This document shows, piece after piece, positions 7,602 through 15,094 of a DNA stretch of 15,100 nt. The position numbers and the translations under genes are program-made. The stretch covers positions 1-15,100 of the forward strand of contig AUXH01000472.1 in assembly GCA_000482145.1 (NCBI GenBank), read 5' to 3'. Source of the stretch: Strigomonas culicis. Taxonomy: Eukaryota > Euglenozoa > Kinetoplastea > Trypanosomatida > Trypanosomatidae. A model generated the notes under the pieces. It searched no databases, was not told the DNA's origin, and worked only from the letters and a program-made list of their open reading frames with translations. Numbering within the stretch: the first letter of the stretch is position 1; every line of letters begins with the position of its first letter.

Positions 7602-8954
7602 ATGTCATCCGAATCCTTCGATTCAGACGAGTTCTACTTCAGCGATGGGGACGAGGACGTACCTGTGTCTGCGGTGGACCAGAAGTTTCTCCAAGCGAAA
7701 GGTGGTATTGAAACAAATGCCAAAGATAGCATAAAAGCGTTGACAGAGATTCTGAAGGAAGACGAGGCGCAGCAGGGCCGCTGGACGTACAAGGCGCTGA
7801 AGAACTTAGCCAAGGCCTCACGCAAGCTGAACGCGTACGACGATATGTTGCGCTACTTCAAGCAGTGCTTCCATGGCACGTATGCAGAGATATCCAAGCC
7901 GAAAATGGAAAAGGCGATGAACAAATTTATTAACACCAGTGAGGGTGTACCGTCCGAGCACGTCATGCAGCTACTGGACATCATTCTGGAGAGGGCGAAG
8001 GAGGACATGAGCGCCTTCGCTGACCTATGGTCCGGTACGATGCTCCGTAAAGCAACCTTGTTGTTTCACGTGCAGCGGTACAAGGAGGCCCTCGACCAGT
8101 GTGAGAAGGGCATCCAGTTCTGCAGGAGCTGCACCCGAGCGGTGCGGACCAACGACACCCACTTGTTTCACTTTCTGATGACGATGATGCAAGTTGGCGA
8201 CGCCACCGAAGATTACTTTCTCCTCCGGAAGAGCTACTTTGAGCTCACCCACATTCCGCTGCACCTTGTGCATGCTCCCCCCATCGGCACCGTCGCGCTC
8301 CTCGCGGGGCAGATGTACTTGCGCGCGCAAGACTGGCGGGCGGCGCACGCGACCTTTGTGCTGGCCTTCCAGCACATGAACGAGTGCGGTGACGGGCAGC
8401 GCATCGCGTGCCTGAAGTACGCCACCGTGGCGAGCATGCTGACGGGGTCCCCCGCGGACGGCTTCTCCGGGGGCGAGGAGAAGCCCTACGCGGAGCACAA
8501 GGAGCTGGTGCCCGTCGTCAAGCTGCTACGAGCATTTATCCATGCGGATGTGCACGCCTTCCAGGCCGTCCTGGCGGACCCGCAGCATGCGGAGTGCCTG
8601 CACCAGGACAGGATTGTCGCTGCGCACGTGGATCTGCTGCTCTACCGCCTCCGCCTCAACGTGCTGCTCAAGTGCGTGGAGTGCTTTGTGCGCGTCTCGC
8701 TGAAGGAGCTCGCGGAACGGCTCACCCTCTCTGTGGAGAACACAAAACTCTTGTGCGGCTATGCCATCCGGCACGGCCTCATACCGGCCCGCTTGGATGA
8801 TGTGACCAACATCCTGAATGTGTACTCAACTGAGCGTACGACGGAGTTCCAGCGCATGAGCACTCTGGCGGACTGGTCCACGGACCTGAACAACGCGGTG
8901 CGTAGTCAGCAGGTCACGTGGTCGACCGACGCGAGGGAGGGGACGCCAGCGTAA
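7602..8954 (+). CDS. CSN2: COP9 signalosome subunit 2 (CSN2), PCI-domain protein
   Basis: The 450-residue protein starts with the acidic, aromatic N terminus typical of CSN2 (SESFDSDEFYFSDGDED). It then has the family pattern of a short first helix pair (KFLQAKGG...DSIKALTEIL) and GRWTYKALKNLAKASRKL, followed by TPR-like helical repeats. A C-terminal PCI winged-helix region lies around 350-415 (VECFVRVSLKELAERLTLS, then IRHGLIPARLDDVTNILNV). Length agrees with the roughly 440-residue family norm. CSN2 is a scaffold PCI subunit of the COP9 signalosome, which removes Nedd8 from cullin-RING ubiquitin ligases; it helps hold the cullin. The closest alternative is the related proteasome lid subunit RPN6, but the acidic N terminus and opening helices favour CSN2. 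The ATG at 7602 is the first after the acceptor. No catalytic residues are expected in this subunit. Confidence 0.85.
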   Translation: MSSESFDSDEFYFSDGDEDVPVSAVDQKFLQAKGGIETNAKDSIKALTEILKEDEAQQGRWTYKALKNLAKASRKLNAYDDMLRYFKQCFHGTYAEISKPKMEKAMNKFINTSEGVPSEHVMQLLDIILERAKEDMSAFADLWSGTMLRKATLLFHVQRYKEALDQCEKGIQFCRSCTRAVRTNDTHLFHFLMTMMQVGDATEDYFLLRKSYFELTHIPLHLVHAPPIGTVALLAGQMYLRAQDWRAAHATFVLAFQHMNECGDGQRIACLKYATVASMLTGSPADGFSGGEEKPYAEHKELVPVVKLLRAFIHADVHAFQAVLADPQHAECLHQDRIVAAHVDLLLYRLRLNVLLKCVECFVRVSLKELAERLTLSVENTKLLCGYAIRHGLIPARLDDVTNILNVYSTERTTEFQRMSTLADWSTDLNNAVRSQQVTWSTDAREGTPA

Positions 8955-9502
8955 CTCTGAAAGATACGGCTCACTGACATCAGCCGCCGAACTTCTGCAC
9001 GACCTGTCTCTTTGGTCGTCTTCCCCTCGTCTGGTGCGCTCTCTCCACCACCGCACTTTCGTATCTTATTAATTCAATTGACACACTTCAGTTGAGTTCA
9101 AAAAAAAAAAAGAATAAAAAACAAAGAAAAACGACCAGCTTCATTTGTGACCGGTTATCGTTGTGTTCGTTCCCGATTTCTATTTTAGACTCCGTTGAGT
9201 TTTTTCTTCTTATTCAGATAGTTCTTTCCGTTCCTCCGGTTTTTTTATACATTCTTTCTTTTGTTGTGCACGTACACCCCCCTTTTTTTCTTATTTGTTT
9301 AGTATGTGATGAGTAACTCTTCTCCGTTTTCACTGTCTTTTCTTTCCCTCTCTTTCATATCTTCACTTCTATTGCTACCGTTGTGCACTTCCCTGCACCA
9401 ATATAGACACCAATAGATAGAACCGTGCCATCACGCGGCGCGCTCCCTCCACACACTTAAACTAGATTAATAAAGTATAGAAGACCACATCGGACGTGCA
9501 GA
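8955..9502. other. Spacer between CSN2 and the SYCP2-like gene
   Basis: The left part (to about 9060) still has coding-like composition but no recognised gene and is probably CSN2 3'UTR. It is followed by an A run near 9101-9120, then T-rich sequence with T and C runs. No RNA gene was recognised. The plus-strand frame open at about 9092-9316 gives only Lys-rich then Phe/Leu-rich low-complexity sequence. Confidence 0.6.
9328..9406 (+). promoter_or_regulatory. Candidate trans-splice acceptor for the SYCP2-like gene
   Basis: A pyrimidine-rich stretch (~9317-9370, TTTTCTTTCCCTCTCTTTC) is followed by the first AG, in ATATAG, at 9405-9406. The leader would be 96 nt with no ATG before 9503. A later AG at 9500-9501 would leave almost no leader. 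Whichever AG is used, 9503 is the first ATG. Confidence 0.55.
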
Positions 9503-11437
9503 ATGCCACCTCGCAAGGAGACAAAGAATCGCATCAACATGCGCGATATCATTTCGCAGCCGCTTGGTGCGCTCGCCAATGCTGTCGACGCCACGCTGAG
9601 GTCCCCAGAGATGCTAGACGAGGTGGAGGTGCAGAGCATCTTCCATGAGAGCTCCTTCATTTTGCTGCGTGCGCAGGAAGCGCTGTCAGCCAGACACGTG
9701 GAGGCCTTCAGCGCACTCTTCAAGCTCTACTCGGAGGGGCTCGCCCACAGTGAGGCTAGCTTCGAGGAAGGCATCAGGGTGATCGCCCTCCAGGATGATA
9801 TTCTCCAAACGATCAATTCGCTTTTCTTGACCGTGGGCAGGCAAAACGTGTTCCCGCTTCACAGCAGCGCCACCATCGAGCTGGTGCAGGTGGTCAGCAG
9901 CCTCTGTGACGGGGCCGCGCTGAAGGACCGCTGCGGCGCCCTCTTCATGGAGGGTCTGCGCGACATGCTCGGACGCATCTACGCGGACCCCGAGGAGGCG
10001 AACGCCAACGTCCACCTGCAGCGTGCCGCGGCGACCGCACTCATCAATCTCGTTAAGGGCTCGAAGCAGAACAAGAGCCGGCTCCCCTCGTGGACCTTTG
10101 TGGCGCGCGCGTGCGCGGCGACCTTTGACGTCTTCTTCCAGCTCCAGTGCGTGGAGCTGCTCTTCCGCATTTCACGACAGAACAAACAGATACTGACGCA
10201 GCTGAACGATGCACTGCCTTTGGCGGTGACGGAAAAGCTGCAGGCGCTGTCCAACGACGGCAGCCTGCTCGCGCGCATGACCGCGCTCATCGAGGAGATG
10301 AACGAGGGCCAGCCCAACGTGCTGCGCTACAGCCTCAGCCAGGTGGTGGCGGCCGATACGGTTCTCACCGGCTCCACGGACGCCTACTTCACACCGCACT
10401 ACATGGTGGCACTCGTGACGTCCTCCAACGCGGATAACATCACCATCCCGTACCAGATGATTCGCTCTGTGACGCTGGGGAAGGACGGCCGCGTGATCCT
10501 GAAGCTGGATCAGTTCCCCGTGAAGCTGGAGGCGCTGCTGAGCCACACCGCCGGGATGGACATGGTGTCGCTCCACATGACGAAGGAGCGTCTCAGCGAC
10601 TTCAAGCAGTCGGCGGTCCGCTCGTGGATCGTCGCCTCGCTACAGGGCCGTGGCGACGACGCGCGACACTCGGGGACAAAGCGACCCGCCGCGGCGGCGG
10701 CGGACGACGACGAAGAGCGGCCGTCCAAAGTGTCGGTGGCCGCGCGGCCGATCCACGACAGCAGCCCCAAGGAGAGAGACCCGGCCAGCAAGAGGGCAAA
10801 GCTAGACGCGCCGGCGGCCCCGGGCGGGGGCGGCCCGCCGGAGCTGCGCGACGCGGCCGTGGCCCCAGCCGCGCAGCACATGATGGACATGATCGACGAG
10901 CTGGTCCGCCACGGCACGCCAGAGACCCGCACCTCCATCCTGCAGCTGAAGCGGTTCATAGAGGCGAAGACGGAGTTCCGGCGCGGGGAGGGCGTCGCCG
11001 CGCTGAACGCCGTGATGGGCGGCATCCAGGAGCGCGTGGACAGCACGCGGAAGGCGTGCGCGGCCTATCGCACGGAGTGGGTCCAGAGCTGGGGCGACCG
11101 CGTGGGTGCGCTGGAGCAGCACATCCTCGAGACGCAGGACATCGCGGCGAGCGGGGTGGAGAGCCTGAACGAGGGACTGCGTGCGATCCGCGCGAACAAC
11201 CAGGCACTGCAGGAGCGAGTGGCGTGTCTGGACATCAAGCTGCAGCAGACACTGGAGGAGTCGCGCGAGGCAGAGGCGGCGGAGGGGCAGCGGCTTCGCG
11301 AGGACTTGGGGAAGGAAATAGAGCGGCAGGAGTATGAACTCAACCAGCGGCTCCTTCAGATGCAATCCAACCGGCCTTCCGTCCTAGCAGACTACTTGCT
11401 CCACACCGTGGCGCAGCGACGGGACACGTACCATTAG
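9503..11437 (+). CDS. SYCP2-like protein, probable kinetochore protein KKT17/KKT18 homologue
   Basis: The 644-residue protein has four parts. Residues 1-~275 are all-helical, ARM-like repeats. Residues ~281-376 read as a beta-rich PH-like/Spt16M-like module (YFTPHYMVALVTS, ITIPYQMIRSVTLG, RVILKLDQFPVKLEAL, then MVSLHMTKERLSDFKQSAV). Residues ~377-455 are a disordered Ala/Pro/Asp/Arg-rich linker with a likely nuclear signal KRAKL at 430-434. Residues ~460-625 are a long coiled coil rich in Glu, Gln and Leu. This order matches the meiotic axis protein SYCP2. Published work on kinetoplastids found that kinetochore proteins KKT17 and KKT18 are SYCP2-like and act with SYCP3-like KKT16. In a trypanosomatid KKT17/KKT18 is thus the best guess; a separate meiotic axis protein or an unrelated ARM/coiled-coil protein remains possible. 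I cannot choose between KKT17 and KKT18. The linker and following region use almost exclusively G/C-ending codons. Confidence 0.6.
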   Translation: MPPRKETKNRINMRDIISQPLGALANAVDATLRSPEMLDEVEVQSIFHESSFILLRAQEALSARHVEAFSALFKLYSEGLAHSEASFEEGIRVIALQDDILQTINSLFLTVGRQNVFPLHSSATIELVQVVSSLCDGAALKDRCGALFMEGLRDMLGRIYADPEEANANVHLQRAAATALINLVKGSKQNKSRLPSWTFVARACAATFDVFFQLQCVELLFRISRQNKQILTQLNDALPLAVTEKLQALSNDGSLLARMTALIEEMNEGQPNVLRYSLSQVVAADTVLTGSTDAYFTPHYMVALVTSSNADNITIPYQMIRSVTLGKDGRVILKLDQFPVKLEALLSHTAGMDMVSLHMTKERLSDFKQSAVRSWIVASLQGRGDDARHSGTKRPAAAAADDDEERPSKVSVAARPIHDSSPKERDPASKRAKLDAPAAPGGGGPPELRDAAVAPAAQHMMDMIDELVRHGTPETRTSILQLKRFIEAKTEFRRGEGVAALNAVMGGIQERVDSTRKACAAYRTEWVQSWGDRVGALEQHILETQDIAASGVESLNEGLRAIRANNQALQERVACLDIKLQQTLEESREAEAAEGQRLREDLGKEIERQEYELNQRLLQMQSNRPSVLADYLLHTVAQRRDTYH

Positions 11438-11777
11438 ATGCATCGTTGACTTTTCTTTTGTTTTGTTTCGGATAACTGCATAGATGCCATTTTTTTTTCC
11501 TTGTCTTTCAACAGTTTGGTTTTTCCCCCTGTTATTATATAATCTCCTCCCGCCTCTCTTTTTTGTTTATGGCAGGTGGTTCTCTGTATACATATATCTA
11601 TAGATATGCATCGCAAGAGTATATGGAGTCATGACAGTTTGCATGTCCACTTGTACATATCGCAGTATCTCTTTTTCGTTCCCCCTTTCTTCTTTTCTCA
11701 CCTACAGTTGGAAATAGAATCCCAAGAGTTTGCGTTTTTATCGTCGTCTGGACTCTAGTATAATCACGGACAGATCC
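11438..11777. other. Spacer between the SYCP2-like gene and PEX2
   Basis: T-rich sequence with a T run near 11490-11499, alternating AT near 11590-11605 and a pyrimidine tract at about 11669-11700. It carries the upstream 3'UTR and the PEX2 acceptor and leader. No RNA gene was seen. Confidence 0.65.
11669..11707 (+). promoter_or_regulatory. Trans-splice acceptor for PEX2
   Basis: TCTCTTTTTCGTTCCCCCTTTCTTCTTTTCTCACC leads to TACAG with AG at 11706-11707. The 70-nt leader has no ATG before 11778, which decides that start over an in-frame upstream TTG. Confidence 0.8.
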
Positions 11778-12767
11778 ATGTCGTGGGTGAGAGATGCAAG
11801 CGAAGCGGAGTACATCCTGGACTCCGTCTCCAAGCAGCAGCAGGTTATCCCCACCTCTCATGCATTCTCCAAGTTTCCCAACAATGAGGTGCTGCGCGTG
11901 TTTCAGTTGGACGCTCTGACGACGCAGGAGGAGATTGTGGATATCCTGCGCAGTAGTCTCTTGGAGATCTTCAACGTGGCCCCGCTGCAGGCCATCGGCT
12001 CCAAGTACCAGGAGGAGCTCTTCCTCTCCCTCGATCTTCTGTTGTACCGGCTGACGACGTGGCGCCAGGGACAGTCCATTGGGGACCGGCTGCAGAACCT
12101 TGTCCTGCGCGACGAGGGCAAGGCGCAGGAGATGGATATGCAATCCGTCACCTCGCTGGTGCCTAACTTGGCACCCCGGCGCTCGGTGCTGCTCGTGCAC
12201 CTCGTGTTCTCCGTGCTGCTGCCCTACGCCATCCGCAAGCTGCGTCGCCAAGGGCTGGAGGAGGGCTGGGATCGTGAGGAGGACCGGACGTGGCGCTACT
12301 ACACGATGCAGTCGCTGCGCTGCCTCACGGCCGTCTGGTCCGCCCTCAGCCTGTTGAACATCCTCCACTTCTTGGCGACCGGCCACTACCGCACCATGAC
12401 CGAGCGCCTGCTCTCGCTCAAGCCGGTGTACGGCAGTCAGAGCATGCGCCGCTTCACGAACTTGTTCTACCTCAACCAGCACATGTGGTGGAAGACCTGG
12501 GCGTCGCTCTTCGCAACCCTGCGCATCGGCAAGTACCTCAGCCGCGCGCTGCACACCGTCATGTCGGTGTCGTCCGCCGACAGCTCCAGCATTAGCGACA
12601 CCATCTGCTGCGCGTGTAGGAGCGTGCCGACCCTGCCGCAGAAGTCGAACTGCGGCCACTCGTACTGTTATTATTGCATTAAGAGCCGCCTCGCAGACAG
12701 TGAGGCGACCGGCTCCTTTCGGTGTTGTCGCTGCGGTGTGGCCGTACATGCGTGCTTCCCCGCCTAG
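11778..12767 (+). CDS. PEX2: PEX2-like RING peroxin of the glycosomal/peroxisomal import machinery
   Basis: The 329-residue protein has a Pex2/Pex12-type N-terminal region (~1-240), including FQLDALTTQEEIVDILRSSL near 40-60, LLYRLTTWRQG near ~93, and hydrophobic helices at ~138-155 and ~180-205 that should anchor it in the membrane. A C-terminal C3HC4 RING uses C277, C280, C292, H294, C297, C300, C316 and C319. PEX2, PEX10 and PEX12 form the ubiquitin-ligase channel that modifies and recycles the import receptor PEX5; in trypanosomatids the organelle is the glycosome. PEX2 is favoured over PEX12 because all eight RING ligands are present, and over PEX10 by the N-terminal pattern and length. 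The protein ends ten residues after the last RING cysteine. The start is the first ATG after the acceptor. Confidence 0.85.
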   Translation: MSWVRDASEAEYILDSVSKQQQVIPTSHAFSKFPNNEVLRVFQLDALTTQEEIVDILRSSLLEIFNVAPLQAIGSKYQEELFLSLDLLLYRLTTWRQGQSIGDRLQNLVLRDEGKAQEMDMQSVTSLVPNLAPRRSVLLVHLVFSVLLPYAIRKLRRQGLEEGWDREEDRTWRYYTMQSLRCLTAVWSALSLLNILHFLATGHYRTMTERLLSLKPVYGSQSMRRFTNLFYLNQHMWWKTWASLFATLRIGKYLSRALHTVMSVSSADSSSISDTICCACRSVPTLPQKSNCGHSYCYYCIKSRLADSEATGSFRCCRCGVAVHACFPA

Positions 12768-12885
12768 TAACGTTGGTGCTCTCTGTGCGTGTTCCACTAG
12801 CTGTCCCCCTTCTTCTCGTGTTATGTCCGTGATGCCTCTCGCCCCCCCCCCCCCTCGTTGACAGATCCCAAACCGTCACCACTGC

Positions 12886-12984
12886 GATTACCACTACCCT
12901 CTTTGCTCCTCTCCACGTTCCTCCGTCCTGGGCACCATATTCCACCGAAAGGAAACACCACCAACCCACATTTTCCCTCTCTAG
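12886..12984 (+). promoter_or_regulatory. Trans-splice acceptor for the PHD-like gene
   Basis: Pyrimidine-rich sequence (CTACCCTCTTTGCTCCTCTCC, then TTTTCCCTCTCTAG) ends in AG at 12983-12984. The leader is 21 nt with no ATG before 13006. A 13-base C run lies further upstream at 12842-12854. Confidence 0.7.
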
Positions 12985-13005
12985 GTTCCCACCGTAGCGC
13001 ACCCG

Positions 13006-13371
13006 ATGAACAGGCCCCGAGCCGACGTCGCTTGCAGTGTCTGCGGCGAGGCGCATACGAGCCTTAGCGTGCCAGCGGACGGCTACTATGTCTGCGGGCG
13101 CTGCGCCGCGGAGCGCCAGAAGAGCACGGGGCTGCGCAGGTTCCCGCCGGGCACCTTCCGCTGCTGCCCGACCGCGACAGAGGAGGGCGACGGCAGCGTC
13201 GTGCGCTGCATCTCCTGCAAGGGATGGTACCACTGCAAGTGCCTGCACATCACGGAGCCCAGCCTGCGCGCGTACCTGTCCTTGTCCACGACCAAGTGGT
13301 ATTGCCAGGAGCCGTCCTGCTCCGAGAAGGTTCTGCGGGCCCATGTAAAAAAGGCGGCGCCGGCCAAGTGA
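13006..13371 (+). CDS. Small PHD-like zinc-binding protein
   Basis: The 121-residue protein has two cysteine clusters. The first is C10-x2-C13 and C30-x2-C33, a plausible four-Cys zinc site. The second resembles a PHD finger: C53/C54, C68-x2-C71, W74-Y75-H76-x2-C79, then W98-Y-C100-x4-C105. The CKGWYH core and the Trp two residues before the penultimate Cys are PHD hallmarks. PHD fingers read histone tails, often H3 by its Lys4 state, so a chromatin role is possible but is inference. Spacing is not canonical: the first pair is adjacent Cys-Cys and the last pair is spaced x4 rather than x2, so the exact ligands are uncertain. The tail is basic (VKKAAPAK). A B-box- or ZZ-like cross-brace is an alternative. 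The ATG is the first after a good acceptor, and the cysteine pattern makes it a real gene despite its size. Confidence 0.72.
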   Translation: MNRPRADVACSVCGEAHTSLSVPADGYYVCGRCAAERQKSTGLRRFPPGTFRCCPTATEEGDGSVVRCISCKGWYHCKCLHITEPSLRAYLSLSTTKWYCQEPSCSEKVLRAHVKKAAPAK

Positions 13372-13499
13372 ATGGCTGGGAGGGTAGTGCCTCGCTGGAG
13401 AGACTACTGTGTAGTATCCGTGTTCTTTTTGTAACACTGAGGATAACTTTTTTTTTTATTGTGTACTTTTCCTGTGCTGTATTCGTGTCTGTCTATACT

Positions 13500-13611
13500 C
13501 TCTTTTCTCCCTTTCCGTTGCTCCTTCCTATGAGTTACTTTCTTTCTTTCGTCCCCCCCCCTCCTCTCTCTTGCTTGTCTCACTCCGTAGCACATCACTC
13601 TTTCATTACAG
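13500..13611 (+). promoter_or_regulatory. Trans-splice acceptor for the 134-residue membrane protein gene
   Basis: A long pyrimidine tract (~13500-13586, including a 9-base C run at 13553-13561 and CTCCTCTCTCTTGC) is followed by CGTAG at 13589-13590 and TACAG with AG at 13610-13611. Either AG leaves a short leader with 13616 as the first ATG; the first gives 25 nt. Confidence 0.7.
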
Positions 13612-13615
13612 CACC

Positions 13616-14020
13616 ATGGAGAACAAGGCCCCAGGCACCGCCCCTCGCCCAGAAGGCTACGCGGCCGCGGCCGATGCACAGGGACACGGCAACTTCTTCA
13701 TCCCCAAGCAGAAGGCAAACCCCAAGGAGAACATGCAGCGAGCGGGTCTGCGCTCCGCCAAGCGCGTGGGGTTTTGGTTCATGATGGGCATCACCGTCGT
13801 CGTGCTCGGCCCCACCTATATTGGTCCCTTCTACGTTGAGTACGTCGCCGAGTCCGAGTGGATGAAGCGCGCGAAGAAGTCCATCTGGACGCGACGGAAC
13901 GAAAAGGACTTCGAGCTCTACATGACGCAGCGCAAGAACACGTGGTCTGAGTGGCTAGGCTTCAAACACTATGATATTAGCAGCGAGGAGAACAAGGGAG
14001 ACATTCAGAAGTACCGATAA
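13616..14020 (+). CDS. Small single-pass membrane protein, function unknown
   Basis: I do not recognise this 134-residue protein. Its N terminus (1-~40) is Pro/Ala/Lys-rich. It then has a basic stretch (SAKR near 47-50), one hydrophobic segment at ~51-72 (FWFMMGITVVVLGPTYIG), and a charged, Trp- and Tyr-rich tail of about 60 residues (KKSIWTRRNEKDFELYM, NTWSEWLGFKHYDIS). No typical signal peptide precedes the membrane segment. The layout of a basic N-terminal arm, one membrane helix and a charged tail is common in small accessory subunits of mitochondrial inner-membrane complexes of trypanosomatids, but that is only a guess. The start is the first ATG after the acceptor; an upstream in-frame TTG lies inside the pyrimidine tract and before the AG, so it cannot be in the mature mRNA. 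Codon use is GC-rich like the neighbours. Confidence 0.75.
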   Translation: MENKAPGTAPRPEGYAAAADAQGHGNFFIPKQKANPKENMQRAGLRSAKRVGFWFMMGITVVVLGPTYIGPFYVEYVAESEWMKRAKKSIWTRRNEKDFELYMTQRKNTWSEWLGFKHYDISSEENKGDIQKYR

Positions 14021-14406
14021 GAAAAGGCGTGCACAAGGTTTTCTTTGCCCTTTTCGTTCCCTTTCTCCACATTTACTTTTTTTTTTGTTGTTGTTGTCTA
14101 TCTACATCTTAATAATTGAATACAGTTACAGTTGAATGGTGTTGCCTCTTAGAATAACTTCTTTCTGGTTCTCGTGTTTTGTTTACATTATCACACTTTT
14201 TGAAGTGTAGTCAAAAGAGCATCAATTTCCCCTGTATTATGATCGAGCACGCACGCTGGAGCCGCTTTTTGTTTTGTTCTCCCTGTCAGCCTTTTTTTCT
14301 TGTACCAACTGTGCTACGCATACCTCTGTAAGTACTTGGTTCATCCGCTGCTCTTCTCCCCCCCCTCTACTGTCTTGCATGTAGCATTTAGTGATCCCCC
14401 TGTGTG
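14021..14406. other. Spacer between the two small membrane-protein genes
   Basis: T-rich non-coding sequence with T runs near 14078-14087 and 14291-14298 and a GTTGTTGTTG stretch. A 6-bp hairpin with arms ACACTT/AAGTGT and a 4-base loop lies at 14193-14208. No RNA gene was recognised. It should contain the upstream 3'UTR and the acceptor of the next gene. Confidence 0.6.
14340..14384 (+). promoter_or_regulatory. Trans-splice acceptor for the 117-residue membrane protein gene
   Basis: A pyrimidine tract at 14350-14375, with an 8-base C run at 14358-14365, is followed by CATGTAG with AG at 14383-14384. The leader is 22 nt with first ATG at 14407. The AG at 14390-14391 is an alternative. Confidence 0.65.
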
Positions 14407-14760
14407 ATGGATCGGGAGCGACGCATCGTAGAGCGGGAGATGAATCAGGTGGTCGCGGATGCCTCCTCCCCGCTGGCCCAGATGCATGTACGCGAGTCGA
14501 TGAAGAAGAACAAATTCACCATGGTGCTTTACGCCTTGGCCCTCTTTGCACCCGCGTTTTGCCTCGCCTCGTTCTACGCCAGCAAGATGCAAGAAATACG
14601 GTCTCAGTTTCGCGACCCCTACGCACTGCCAGAAGGGTTTGACCCCAACACTGAAAGCGTGAAGCGGTCCACGAAGGATTTGGATGCTGGCGCGCAGGTG
14701 CCCAAGTCGCTGGTGCTCGGAGCGAAGCCTGGCAGCTCTCGCGAGACCGCGCCGAAATGA
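14407..14760 (+). CDS. Small single-pass membrane protein, function unknown
   Basis: I do not recognise this 117-residue protein. It has a charged N-terminal arm (1-~36, RERRIVEREMNQVV and later MKKNKF), a single hydrophobic segment at ~37-58 (FTMVLYALALFAPAFCLASF), and a hydrophilic tail of about 58 residues rich in Lys, Ser, Asp and Pro (FRDPYALPEGFDPNTESVKR). It resembles the preceding gene product in size and in having one internal membrane helix, though I see no clear sequence similarity between them. Basic residues before the helix suggest the N terminus faces the cytosol or matrix. A mitochondrial or ER tail protein is possible; nothing in the sequence decides. The start is the first ATG after the acceptor; a GTG immediately upstream is in frame but is not a likely start. 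Confidence 0.7.
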   Translation: MDRERRIVEREMNQVVADASSPLAQMHVRESMKKNKFTMVLYALALFAPAFCLASFYASKMQEIRSQFRDPYALPEGFDPNTESVKRSTKDLDAGAQVPKSLVLGAKPGSSRETAPK

Positions 14761-15060
14761 ACTACACGTGTGTACACTTTATCTACGAGCCATCATATCC
14801 CTAAACAAACAACGCCAAAAAAAAAAAGCATTGTACAATGCACCCTTCTTTTAAAAAGTCGGGTTGTTTCCATGTGAGATAAAACTGACGGTGCACAAAA
14901 ACACTCACAGAAAAAAGTATAAAAATCATACCCCCAAAACAACAATCCCCAATGGTGACTGTTCCGCGGCTAAGACAGTGTTTAAAACCATCGCTGCTGG
15001 GATGCCCACGGCGCATTATGCGCACGCGTCTGAAGTAGTGATGATGGCTTTTCTCCACCT

Positions 15061-15094
<34 letters not shown>

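Noticed and set aside
7343..7711. Plus-strand frame of 122 codons overlapping the start of CSN2
   Set aside because: Its product is Phe/Leu plus Ser-Leu and Thr-His repeats encoded by the microsatellites, and it crosses the splice acceptor.
9303..9330. GTGATGA resembling a box C of a C/D snoRNA
   Set aside because: No CTGA box D at a suitable distance and no terminal stem; likely chance.
10624..11337. Plus-strand frame of 237 codons inside the SYCP2-like gene
   Set aside because: Arg/Gly/Ala-rich product from frame-shifted GC-rich codons; the main frame has coherent domains and a coiled coil.
14801..15058. Minus-strand open frame of 85 codons with a hydrophobic middle
   Set aside because: It lies opposite a uniformly plus-strand gene cluster, in low-complexity spacer. 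I see no convincing acceptor for it and no family resemblance, and its C-terminal half is T-run-derived Phe/Leu.
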